Positions 7,905 through 14,956 of a DNA stretch of 35,016 nt are shown here, piece by piece. The DNA is taken from positions 1 through 35,016 of the forward strand of contig JAGHJD010000008.1 in NCBI GenBank assembly GCA_017886895.1, written 5' to 3'. The DNA is from Clostridia bacterium. GTDB taxonomy: Bacteria; Bacillota; Clostridia; Christensenellales; Borkfalkiaceae. The translations under genes were made by a program, and so were the position numbers. How positions within the stretch are numbered: position 1 is the first letter of the stretch; every line of letters begins with the position of its first letter. A model generated the notes under the pieces. The model searched no databases. It was not told where the DNA came from and saw nothing but the letters and a program-made list of their open reading frames with translations.

Positions 7905-9475
7905 GCCGACCCCTCCCCCGCAGGCGCGCTCTCGGACGCCTGCGCGAACAGCACGCTGAGCACGGTGGAGTACCCCTTGCTCGTCGCAAGAGAGAGCGAA
8001 TATTTGCGCGTGCCTCCCGCCTGCTGTTCGGCATAGGTGTCGTAATAGGGGTCGTCGGACAGCCCGTCAAAGAAAATGTACCCGCTCTTCGGCTCCCCGT
8101 CCGCGCCCACGTTCACGCAGGTGCCGTACAACCCGTGTACGCCCGCAACGGAGGAGAACGCCGCGGAAGTTTCGGTGAATGCGCCGTTTTCGTAGGAATA
8201 GAAGGTCTCTATCGGATGGTCGACGGACGCGGAACCCGCCGCCTCGGAGACGGGCGCGACATGCTCGTAAAAGAGCGTTGCCCCGCCGTTTTCGTAGTCG
8301 TAGACCTTGTTGATGCGGACCGTCGTTTCGCCGCTCTCGGTAAGTACGCCGTCCGCGAGCCCGTAGACGGGCAGATCGCGCGTAAAATGATAGCCCGTGA
8401 CAGTCGCCCCGTTGAGGGTGTACGGCGCGGCCCCCGCAACGGGCTCTGCGAGCAGGCCGTCCCAGCTCGTCACGCCATCGCCGCCGACGCTGCCTGTACC
8501 TTCGGCGCCGTCCGTCCCCTCCGTGTTCCAGACGGAGTTGAAGTCTGTATCGTCGATCTGTTCGGTCACGGTGAGGAAGAGAACGAACTCCTTCTCCTCC
8601 GCCTGCCCCGCGGAAAACAGCGCTTCGGGCAGCGTCAGGTCGACGGTGTAGAAGGACATCTCTTTCTCGCAGTCGATATACAGCACGGGCGCCATGACGC
8701 CCGCCGTCCCGCTGCCGACCTCTTCGCCCTGCACTTCCGTGCGCACGAACCCCACGGAATAGGACGCCGTCCGCACCGCCGAGGTGATGCCGATGCCCGT
8801 GCCGTCTTCCGCCGCCGCGGTGATGCTGCCCGTGTGGCTGCCGTCCGCAGTCCCTGCAAAGCCGCCCGTGACGGTGAGCTGCTGTTCAATGTTTCCCGTG
8901 CCCGTCAGCCCGTCGGTGCGGTCGCTGTAATCTTCGGAAAGGGCGGTATTTACGGTGCGTTCGCCGCTTGCGAACGAGCCGCCCGCCTCGTACTTCCCGT
9001 CCGCGCCCACGCTCACTTCATAGATAAAATCGCGCAGCACGTACTGCGGCGTCACGACCGTGTAGCCGCCATCCTCTTCGACCTCTGCGACCTGCACGGC
9101 GAGCCCGCCCGCAAACTGCGCGGGCGCATAGAAGCGCAGCGTGCTCTGCAGGGCGACGTCGCTGATCCTGTCCGCGCCGCCCTCTTCGTCCGCAAGGTAG
9201 TTGCGCAGCGTAAAGCGCACCGTGCGCGCCGTGTTCGTCGCACTCAGCCCCTCTTCGCCCAGATCCAGCCAGTAATCGGAATTGGAAAAAATGAGCGAAG
9301 AGGCGTCCGAGATCTCGTACGAACAGAGAAAGCGGCTGAGCGGCGTGCTCACGCCGCCGCTGGTCGCCCCCGAATAGCGGGCAAGGCTGACGCCCGTCAG
9401 CAGGATGCCGACGATGACCAGATAGCTCAGATACCTGAGGATCGGGTATTTTTTAGTCCTTTTCTTCTTCTCCAT
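7901..9475 (-). CDS. Exported cassette protein with ARY signal boundary
   Basis: A 524-aa protein of unknown function. The N-terminus is Lys/Arg-rich (MEKKKRTKKY), followed by a membrane segment at about 12-31 and ARYSG at 32-36. The exterior part is acidic and rich in Gly, Ser and Thr, with alternating beta-type segments (for example VRFTLRNYL, FVLFLTVTEQ, TVRINKVYDY) but no domain I can name. It may be a fibre subunit or an accessory like the anchoring proteins of TasA systems. The ATG at 9475 has GGAG six bases upstream and lies inside the end of the second signal peptidase gene (23-bp overlap). Its stop overlaps the next start by 4 bp. These overlaps indicate tight co-translation with the peptidase and the beta-helix protein. 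Confidence 0.8.
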   Translation of the reverse strand: MEKKKRTKKYPILRYLSYLVIVGILLTGVSLARYSGATSGGVSTPLSRFLCSYEISDASSLIFSNSDYWLDLGEEGLSATNTARTVRFTLRNYLADEEGGADRISDVALQSTLRFYAPAQFAGGLAVQVAEVEEDGGYTVVTPQYVLRDFIYEVSVGADGKYEAGGSFASGERTVNTALSEDYSDRTDGLTGTGNIEQQLTVTGGFAGTADGSHTGSITAAAEDGTGIGITSAVRTASYSVGFVRTEVQGEEVGSGTAGVMAPVLYIDCEKEMSFYTVDLTLPEALFSAGQAEEKEFVLFLTVTEQIDDTDFNSVWNTEGTDGAEGTGSVGGDGVTSWDGLLAEPVAGAAPYTLNGATVTGYHFTRDLPVYGLADGVLTESGETTVRINKVYDYENGGATLFYEHVAPVSEAAGSASVDHPIETFYSYENGAFTETSAAFSSVAGVHGLYGTCVNVGADGEPKSGYIFFDGLSDDPYYDTYAEQQAGGTRKYSLSLATSKGYSTVLSVLFAQASESAPAGEGSA

Positions 9476-10283
9476 CCACTGCTCCGCGCTCGTCTGTTCC
9501 GCGCTCGTCTGCCCCGCGCTCGTCTGTTCCGCGCTCGTCTGCCCCGCGCTCTCCTGTCCCGTATTTATCTGCCCCGCGTTCGTTTGTTCCGTCTGTATCG
9601 GTTTCGCGCTCTGCCGCGCGCTCTTCTGCCGCGGGACCGCCTGCGACGGGCTCCTCCGCCTCTGCCGCGGCGTCCGCCGCGTCCCCCTGCGTTTTCCCCG
9701 TGTTCTCGTTTTCCGATGCTTGTTCCGTGTTTTCCGCGCCCGCCTTCGCCGTTTCAGCCGCCTCTCTGCGCTTGCCGAGAGCGCGCCCGACGAGCGCCGT
9801 CGCCACCCAGACCGCCGCAGCCGCCGCGATAATTACAAGTATGCCGAGCGGCGTCTGCACAAAGGCGATGAACGAACCGAACCCGTGCAGGACGGCGGTC
9901 ACCTTTCCCACGACCGCGTCCTGCGGGACGGTGAACGAATCCTGCCAATTGTTCGCATCCCCTTTGGTCGTATAGCCGCCCTCCGAGACCAGCACGATGC
10001 GGTGCGTGACGTATTCGCCGCGTTCGGAGTCGTAAAAAGTGATGACGTCGCCGACGGCGTATTCCTCTTCGGCGTGCAGGACGACGAAGTCCCCTGCGGC
10101 GATCTCCGGCTCCATGCTGCCCGTTTCGACGACGGCAAAGCCGTAGCCGAACAGGGTGGGGATGCCCTCCCCGAAGGCGTACCGCGCCACGAGCGTATAG
10201 ATATTGTACAGGAGCAGCAGCCCCGCAAGCACCAGCACGAGCACGCGCAGCGCCGTCCCGACCGCACGGAAAGCCTTCTTCAT
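9453..10283 (-). CDS. SipW-like (ER-type) signal peptidase I, second copy
   Basis: A 276-aa membrane signal peptidase. A transmembrane segment at about 11-30 is followed by the catalytic TGSMEP, with Ser56 directly before Met57. Then comes VTHRIV with His94, the residue that replaces Lys in ER-type/SipW enzymes, and KGDANN with Asp109. A second transmembrane segment spans about 144-168. The tail (about 178-276) is charged, low complexity and ends in tandem repeats. SipW enzymes cleave TasA-like proteins. ATG at 10283 is chosen because it gives a standard short cytosolic end; SD is only GGTGG. A GTG at 10373, overlapping the upstream stop (GTGA), would add 30 residues and cannot be excluded. 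It lies between the 504-aa and 524-aa genes. Confidence 0.88.
   Translation of the reverse strand: MKKAFRAVGTALRVLVLVLAGLLLLYNIYTLVARYAFGEGIPTLFGYGFAVVETGSMEPEIAAGDFVVLHAEEEYAVGDVITFYDSERGEYVTHRIVLVSEGGYTTKGDANNWQDSFTVPQDAVVGKVTAVLHGFGSFIAFVQTPLGILVIIAAAAAVWVATALVGRALGKRREAAETAKAGAENTEQASENENTGKTQGDAADAAAEAEEPVAGGPAAEERAAERETDTDGTNERGADKYGTGERGADERGTDERGADERGTDERGAVDGEEEKD
9481..9590. repeat. 30-bp (2 x 15) tandem repeats in peptidase tail
   Basis: Period 30 at 9491-9520, 9521-9550, 9551-9580 (degenerate) and into 9590. Each unit encodes two alternating five-residue blocks of the type ADERG and TDERG in the cytosolic tail of the second signal peptidase. It is a probable site of copy-number change; a 15-bp sub-repeat keeps the frame whatever the copy number. 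Confidence 0.85.
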
Positions 10284-10369
10284 AGACACCACCGAACAGA
10301 CAGGCGCGGAAGTTTCACCCGCCCTGCCGCGGCGCGGCGTTTTTGCGTATGCAGGCGCCGCATGCGCGT

Positions 10370-11884
10370 TCACGCCTCCGCGACGACGGACGCTTCGAAC
10401 CCGATGTGCAGCACATACGTGGCGCCCGCCTCGCCTGCGGCGGTATCGGCGGCGTCGTTATGCCTCCAATACCACTGCAATTCGAACATCGTGCCGGAAT
10501 TTGCCTCCAGCGTCAGCCCCGAAACGTTCAGCTCTTCCGCGGTGACGTACCCGCCCGTACCCGAAACGTACGCGCCGTCGCGCACGAGGCGGTAGACAAG
10601 CTCTATCCCGTGTTCGTTCTCCTCCGTAAAGGTGAAGGAAAACGTCACGGTGTCGTCGTTCGCGTTTTCAAAAATGAAGCGGTAGGAACCGCTCATGCCG
10701 GGCGCGATGACCGAATCGCCGAACGTCTCGTTGACGAAGACGGGCAGATCTTCCTGCTCCTCCCAGTGCACGCCCTCCTCGTCCGTCAGAAAGATCGTGG
10801 GCGCGTACGGCTCCGCCGTCTGCGGGATCGCCAGGGCGCCGAGCAAAACGGCGAGCACGGCGATGACCGCGAGGCAGAGAAAGAGGATAAACAGCGGGAT
10901 AAACCGCCCGCGGCGGATGGTCGCGATATGTTCGTGCAGCGCCGTGAGCAGGTTGCCGTTGCCGTCGAGGTAGCCGAGCGCCGCCTCCTCCCCTTCGGGA
11001 TAGTACAAGACGCCCTCGCCCTCTTCACGGAGCACGCCCTGCACGGCGTCCTCTTCGTCGTACCATGTGCCGCGGCGCAGCCGCCCGACCCTCTGCCCGA
11101 ACCTGTCGTACACCGCCGCGCGGCGGGGCAGGCGCGCCTTCACCGCCTCGGGCGGGAGCACGCACGGCAGGACATCCGCCGCGGACGCCGCTGCGGGCGC
11201 CGCGTTTTCGGCGGCGGTCTCCGCGTCGGGCAGGACGGGCACGGGCACATATACCGTGCGCCGCCGCACCTTCGCACTGCCGAACGCGCCCGCCTGGTCA
11301 TGCGGGACGTACGAGGGGTCGGGCTCCAGCCCGTTCTCCGCCATCACCTGCCCGATCAGCTCGAGCGCGTAGCGCACCTGCCTGTCGGAAGTCAGGCGGA
11401 TGAGCATCGGGCAGCGCGCGTAGCGCGCCTTTGCGGACATATCCCTGTGATGGTACCTGCCCGCGCTGTACGCCTTCGGGTCGAGCGCCAGAAACAGCCG
11501 CAGCGTCGAACCCGAAACGCGCAGCATCGCGAGCGTCTTTCTCCCGCAGGAAAAGACTTCGCCCGTCTTGGAGACGCGCGCCTGCACGCCCTTGCCTGTC
11601 CGCGGAAAGCGGTAGCGGAGCAGTTCGTTCTTCACGGCGTCGTACCGCCGACCCGTCACATACCCCGCTCCGTTCATGCGCTGGGCAAAGGAGGACGCCG
11701 CGCGGGCGGAGGGCACGCCGAAACGGCCCGCTGCGCTTTCGCCCGGGCCTGCAGATCTTGCGGCGCTCTCCGCGCCGTCCGCCGTGTATTCGGAAACACG
11801 CTCCTCTGCCGGAGCGTTTTCCTGTATATTCCCCTCCTGCGCGCCGCGCAGCTCCTTTTCCCTGTCCTGAGAGGTATCCCGCAT
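10370..11884 (-). CDS. One-pass protein: cytosolic domain plus TasA-like outer domain
   Basis: A 504-aa protein. Residues 1-65 are low complexity. Residues about 66-185 resemble a domain met in clostridial proteins, with LDPKAYSAGRYHHRDMS (134-150) and a helix RYALELIGQVM; I know it only as of unknown function. A Pro/Ala linker and a small beta region (about 255-325) follow. The single membrane segment is at 328-352. The exterior part (about 385-504) has features of TasA/camelysin-type beta sandwiches: APGMSGSYRFIFEN, a YRLVRDG strand, then LQWYWRHNDAADTAAG before a final strand. So it may sense or anchor the fibre from inside. The start at 11884 has GGAG about 14 bases upstream, which is loose. 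It is preceded by a 488-bp structured gap and followed directly by the second peptidase. Confidence 0.78.
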   Translation of the reverse strand: MRDTSQDREKELRGAQEGNIQENAPAEERVSEYTADGAESAARSAGPGESAAGRFGVPSARAASSFAQRMNGAGYVTGRRYDAVKNELLRYRFPRTGKGVQARVSKTGEVFSCGRKTLAMLRVSGSTLRLFLALDPKAYSAGRYHHRDMSAKARYARCPMLIRLTSDRQVRYALELIGQVMAENGLEPDPSYVPHDQAGAFGSAKVRRRTVYVPVPVLPDAETAAENAAPAAASAADVLPCVLPPEAVKARLPRRAAVYDRFGQRVGRLRRGTWYDEEDAVQGVLREEGEGVLYYPEGEEAALGYLDGNGNLLTALHEHIATIRRGRFIPLFILFLCLAVIAVLAVLLGALAIPQTAEPYAPTIFLTDEEGVHWEEQEDLPVFVNETFGDSVIAPGMSGSYRFIFENANDDTVTFSFTFTEENEHGIELVYRLVRDGAYVSGTGGYVTAEELNVSGLTLEANSGTMFELQWYWRHNDAADTAAGEAGATYVLHIGFEASVVAEA

Positions 11885-12372
11885 AATTGACGTACGTTCT
11901 CCGTTTTTTTGGATAACTTACTTCAAATAAAGTACCCCCCCCCGAGCAACATACCTCCATGTTTATGAATGCGGCACAGCCGCCGTGCCCGTTGCTGCAG
12001 CGGACGGCGCGCCCGTGAAAACGGCATGCATCCTTCTCGGCAGGGTCCCCTGCCGTTTGCCTCGGCGCCCTGCGCTTTGCAGGACGTGCGCGGGGAGGCG
12101 GGTATGGAAATGCACCGTTTCACAGCAATCTGCGGCTTACGCAGGGTTTTGCTCCCCTATGTCTGCGTTTCCGCGAAAATACGGAAGAATGCCCTTTGTT
12201 CCGATACCTGCCGCGCACAGCCGACGCGCACGGCATCCCTGCGGCGCAACTGCGCCGCCCCTTCCCCGCTGCAACGCTGCCACATCCTCAACGGAACGCC
12301 TGCGCGGAAAAAACGGGTCTGCCCGCGCGCCCGCAGGCGGGCGCGCGGCTGCCCTGTCCTTATGCTTTTACT
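11885..12372 (-). promoter_or_regulatory. 488-bp structured gap inside the cassette
   Basis: No convincing gene. Read on the minus strand, it begins with the hairpins and T-run after the TasA-like gene. It then has strong stems such as GCGGCGCA/TGCGCCGC (near 12243-12260), CGGCAGGG/CCCTGCCG (12037-12054) and CCTGC/GCAGG (near 12068-12082). A run of nine G (plus-strand C, 11935-11943) lies close to the next start. GGAGGTATG at about 11950-11958 looks like a ribosome site but opens only a very short frame. I find no good sigma-A promoter. A long 5' region with regulatory folding is likely, of unknown type. Confidence 0.45.
12308..12348 (-). terminator. Attenuator-like terminator after the TasA-like gene
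   Basis: On the minus strand, CCGCGCGCCC and GGGCGCGCGG form a perfect 10-bp stem, nine bases before TTTTTT. An alternative small stem, CGGG-CAGA-CCCG, touches the T-run directly. The two exclude each other. Partial termination here would lower expression of the downstream genes relative to the putative subunit. Confidence 0.45.
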
Positions 12373-13056
12373 TTATGCAGTCGGCAATTCGGATGCCTGC
12401 ACCGCCGAATACGTCACGTCGAACCCGACAGACTCCACGTTCTCGCCTGCCCAAGTATCGATCGCGTCCGCGACTGCCTGCCCCTCTGTGTCCGCAGACG
12501 TCCAGATAACTTCCACAAAGATGACGAGCACGCCGCCGTCTGCCGCAACCGTCTGGGTGATCGTGCCGTCCTCATCCGTCGCGGTCGCGGTGTCGGCCGC
12601 AGCCGTCGTCGCATAGCCGAGCTTGACGCTGAACAGCCCTGCGACCTGCTCCGGGCTTGCGTTGTTCGTGAGAGCATCGCTGCTGATACCGGCACCGTAG
12701 CTCACGCTGCTGCGGAGCGCGACCTCGATATCGCCGACGGTGACCGTGACATCTGCCGCCACGTCGCCGCTGTTGGTGATGGTGATCGCCTTCACCGAAC
12801 CCGTGCTGTGCGTGCGCTCTTCGCCGTCGGTTTCAGACGCCCACGCGTCTTTGGCGGGCGAAAGCTGACTGAACGTGATCGCGCTCACGTCGTCGCCCTC
12901 AAAAGAAACATTCCACTCCGCCACGCTGACGGACGCCGTGCTCTCGCCGCCGCTCGTATAACGGGCGAACGTGCTGCCGAGGAAGCAGAAGCTCACTGCG
13001 GTGAGTACGACGAGCGCAAGGATCAGTTTGGATACGATCCTCTTCTTCTTGACCAT
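12373..13056 (-). CDS. TasA-like secreted protein (SipW-dependent type)
   Basis: A 227-aa exported protein and the best candidate for the structural subunit of the cassette. The N-terminus MVKKKRIVSK precedes a hydrophobic segment (about 9-29) ending in GSTFARYTSG, with ARY at 31-33. Next comes ASVSVAEWNVSFEG, typical of mature TasA/camelysin-like starts. The rest is a beta-rich Ser/Thr/Ala/Val domain with ITITNSGDVAADVTVTVGDIEV, a strand pattern usual in this family. No Cys occurs after the signal region. ATG at 13056 has GGAGGAAAG five bases upstream; an in-frame upstream extension lacks support. It lies directly after a SipW-like peptidase, as tasA lies beside sipW in Bacillus. Fibre formation is inferred from family and context. 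Confidence 0.85.
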   Translation of the reverse strand: MVKKKRIVSKLILALVVLTAVSFCFLGSTFARYTSGGESTASVSVAEWNVSFEGDDVSAITFSQLSPAKDAWASETDGEERTHSTGSVKAITITNSGDVAADVTVTVGDIEVALRSSVSYGAGISSDALTNNASPEQVAGLFSVKLGYATTAAADTATATDEDGTITQTVAADGGVLVIFVEVIWTSADTEGQAVADAIDTWAGENVESVGFDVTYSAVQASELPTA

Positions 13057-13322
13057 TCTTTCCTCCACTGAATATGAAAAAACTGTATTTGCACACTGCG
13101 CGCGTATGTGGCGCCGCGCGCCGGGTACCGAAAGGAAACGCCCCCTTCTCCGTTTGCCTCTCCTATGCTGCCGCGGGGTCTCTGCCGCCGCGGCGTACCG
13201 CGGCGCATTCAAATCGATCTATGTCTTTAAAATACAGCAAAAACAGCATAATGAAGTGAACCAAGCAGTACGTGTACTTCCAAAGGCGCATATCAAAAAG
13301 CTGTTTGTTGTTTTGTTCGCGA

Positions 13323-14096
13323 TCATTCCGCGTCGGAAGAGCTGTTTTCGTTCTCCTTCGGCGGCGGCTCCGTGCCTGCGGTTCCGCCCTCCGCTTCGGG
13401 GCGTTCCGCGCCCTCTGCGGGCGCCTGCCCCTCTTTTTCCGACAGCAGTTCGCGCAGGCGGCGGATCTCCTCGTCCTTCTCCGCTTCGGACTGCGCCCCC
13501 GCCGCGGCAGCCGCCTTCGCGCGGCGGTTGGTCAGCGTGATGCGCGTCACGTCATAGACGATATACAGAAGGACGGGCACGCCGATCACGACCAGGATGC
13601 CGACGGGCGTCTGCAAAAACATGGCGAAATCGCCCAAGCCCGCAACGCTGCCCGTGCACAGCCCGATCACGTTTTCAACGGGGATCGCGCCGTCGGGGAT
13701 ATTGTTCGTCGGCGCGTCGCCCTGGGTCACGACCGTCTCGATGCTGCCCGCAGCCGAGCGGTTGACCTGTATGATGCGGTGGGTGACGAACGAGCCTTCC
13801 GTCCTGTAGGTCACGATGTCCCCCGCTTCCAGTTCCTGTTTCTCTTCCTCGCCGAGCAGACGCACGAAAATGAGCGCGCCCTCGGCAAAGCTGTCCTCAT
13901 AGCCGCCGTCCATGGAGCCGGACGTGACCGCCATCGGCGCAATGCCGAACACGTCGGGCGGCAGGTCCTCGTTCGTGCTGCCCTTGATGATCAGCGTAAG
14001 ATTGATCGCAAACAGCGGGATGAGGATGACCGCGAGCACCGCCAGGATGACGATGCTGACAATATCCCCCTTTGTCCTCTTCCTCTTCTCTCCCAT
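13323..14096 (-). CDS. SipW-like (ER-type) signal peptidase I, first copy
   Basis: A 257-aa membrane peptidase and the first gene of the cassette. The first transmembrane segment is at about 12-37. Catalytic TSGSMDGG has Ser61 before Met62. The usual Pro after SM is replaced by Asp, unlike the second copy. THRIIQ supplies His106 in place of Lys, and QGDAPTNN supplies Asp127. A second membrane segment (about 158-182) is followed by a charged, Glu/Pro/Ala-rich tail to 257. ATG at 14096 has AGGGG nine bases upstream. It is transcribed from the perfect-consensus promoter at 14168-14196. Two such peptidases in one cluster suggest a division of labour among the exported proteins, or one acting as a sorting-type enzyme. 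Confidence 0.9.
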   Translation of the reverse strand: MGEKRKRTKGDIVSIVILAVLAVILIPLFAINLTLIIKGSTNEDLPPDVFGIAPMAVTSGSMDGGYEDSFAEGALIFVRLLGEEEKQELEAGDIVTYRTEGSFVTHRIIQVNRSAAGSIETVVTQGDAPTNNIPDGAIPVENVIGLCTGSVAGLGDFAMFLQTPVGILVVIGVPVLLYIVYDVTRITLTNRRAKAAAAAGAQSEAEKDEEIRRLRELLSEKEGQAPAEGAERPEAEGGTAGTEPPPKENENSSSDAE

Positions 14097-14167
14097 CCGA
14101 ACGCGCCCCTGCTCCGTTTCGCACCGAATCGAAAGATACTCCCCTGCGGGAATATTTCGGTAGGAAT

Positions 14168-14196
14168 ATTATAGTTAGAATTAACTATAATGTCAA
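14168..14196 (-). promoter_or_regulatory. Perfect-consensus sigma-A promoter of the cassette
   Basis: Minus strand TTGACA (14191-14196), 17-bp spacer, TATAAT (14168-14173). Both hexamers match the consensus fully. An inverted repeat fills the spacer and enters the -10, so strong transcription is probably held back by a repressor. Confidence 0.92.
14169..14190. promoter_or_regulatory. Candidate operator, 9-bp inverted repeat
   Basis: TTATAGTTA (14169-14177), GAAT, TAACTATAA (14182-14190): perfect 9-bp arms. It covers the spacer and most of the -10 of the cassette promoter and touches the -35 of the plus-strand candidate. A site of this size fits a dimeric XRE/Cro-type regulator, such as the one encoded next to it. 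Confidence 0.65.
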
Positions 14197-14209
14197 CTCA
14201 TTTTATACT
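14181..14209 (+). promoter_or_regulatory. Candidate promoter of the XRE regulator
   Basis: TTAACT (14181-14186), 17-bp spacer, TATACT (14204-14209). A second -10, TATAAT at 14233-14238, lies further on, but its -35 is poor. The -35 overlaps the inverted repeat, which would allow autoregulation. Confidence 0.45.
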
Positions 14210-14396
14210 ATATGGACACTTGTTTTTTATACTATAATATTTATAGCATGGCGGGATAATGCAAATTTCAGAAAGAAAGAGGCTCGTACAGGGTGCCGTC
14301 ACGGCAAACAAGTACGGCCCGAACCGAATCGATCGGTCTGCCCCGTACCCACCTGCCGACTGCCTGCGCCTCCTCTTTTTCCGCCGAGGACGGGAC

Positions 14397-14723
14397 ATGC
14401 ATATGGACATTATAGCAAAACTGAACAAACTGCGCCTGGAGCGGAACATGAGCGTATACCGCCTTGCAGAGCTTTCCGGGCTGAGCCAATCCACGCTCGC
14501 AAACACCTTTTCCCGCGGGACGATCCCCTCCCTTCGCAACCTCGAAGCCCTCTGCGATACGCTGGGCGTGACGCTCGCGCAATTTTTCACCGAGGATGAA
14601 ACGCTCGTTCGGCTCACCCCCGAAGAGGCGGACTTCTTCGCCGCATACAAAAAACTTCCGCCCGCCGTAAAACGCTCGGTCAACGAGATCGTCGCTTCCG
14701 TAGCAAACACGGCGAACAACTGA
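14397..14723 (+). CDS. XRE-family HTH transcriptional regulator
   Basis: A 108-aa DNA-binding protein. The HTH_3 domain fills about residues 6-60: LNKLRLERNMSVYRLAELSG, then LSQSTLANTFSRG as the recognition helix region, then IPSLRNLEALCDTLGVTLAQFF. A short C-terminal helix region (LTPEEADFFAAYKKLP to the end) is common in small clostridial XRE proteins and may form dimers. No sensor domain is present. ATG at 14397 is preferred because GAGGA lies six bases upstream; the second ATG at 14403 is also possible. It is divergent from the SipW/TasA-like cassette, as SinR-type regulators can be near matrix genes. The operator-like repeats between them suggest it controls both. Confidence 0.88.
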   Translation: MHMDIIAKLNKLRLERNMSVYRLAELSGLSQSTLANTFSRGTIPSLRNLEALCDTLGVTLAQFFTEDETLVRLTPEEADFFAAYKKLPPAVKRSVNEIVASVANTANN

Positions 14724-14880
14724 CGCGCGCGGGATAAGAAGGCGGCGAGGGCGGCGGACGGGCAAACAGCGCGCCGCCCCGCACATTTCTATTTTATGCC
14801 CCGAGTGCAGGTTACGGCACTTTTCACACATAAAAATTATCCCCCCCTTTGCACCCGCAGCCGAACGGTTGCGGGAGTGC

Positions 14881-14923
14881 AAAAAAACGCAGCCGCGCTT
14901 TCCGAACGGAAAGCGCGGCTGCG
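14881..14923 (-). terminator. Terminator of the dagK-to-lemA operon
   Basis: CGCAGCCGCGCTTTCC (14888-14903) pairs perfectly over 16 bp with GGAAAGCGCGGCTGCG (14908-14923) around a 4-base loop. On the minus strand seven T follow. The plus side has only CCGCTTTT, so it may also weakly end the XRE transcript. Confidence 0.9.
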
Positions 14924-14956
14924 CCGCTTTTATGGATCTCGCTTCTTGCCCGCGGC

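Larger units (their letters stand above)
14097..14396. promoter_or_regulatory. Divergent AT-rich control region of cassette and regulator
   Basis: About 300 bp without a gene in a GC-rich setting. The AT-rich core at about 14165-14245 holds the cassette promoter, a plus-strand promoter candidate, a 22-bp inverted repeat and a series of half-site-like words. AACTATAA lies at 14183-14190, TACTATAT at 14206-14213 and TACTATAA at 14230-14237, so steps of 23 and 24 bp. The word TTTTATACTATA occurs twice exactly (14201-14212 and 14225-14236). The regulator has a leader of over 100 bases. Confidence 0.7.

Noticed and set aside
6057-8036. Long plus-strand open frame (659 codons) opposite the beta-helix gene
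   Set aside because: It is an antisense shadow in GC-rich DNA: Arg/Ala/His-rich with no domain, while the minus strand has a signal segment, repeats and linked starts.
10284-10373. GTG start for the second SipW-like peptidase at 10373
   Set aside because: It gives a GTGA overlap, but its GGAGG lies one base from the codon and the added 30 residues look non-native. It is kept only as an alternative.
8135-11890. Long plus-strand open frames opposite the 524-aa, SipW-like and 504-aa genes
   Set aside because: Their composition is Arg-rich and unlike real proteins. The minus-strand genes have catalytic motifs, ribosome sites and overlaps.
12121-12180. Possible c-di-GMP (GEMM-type) riboswitch before the 504-aa gene
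   Set aside because: GGGGAGCAAAACCC and GCGTAAGCC on the minus strand recall parts of the motif, but the conserved ACGCAAAGCC core and the second helix are absent.
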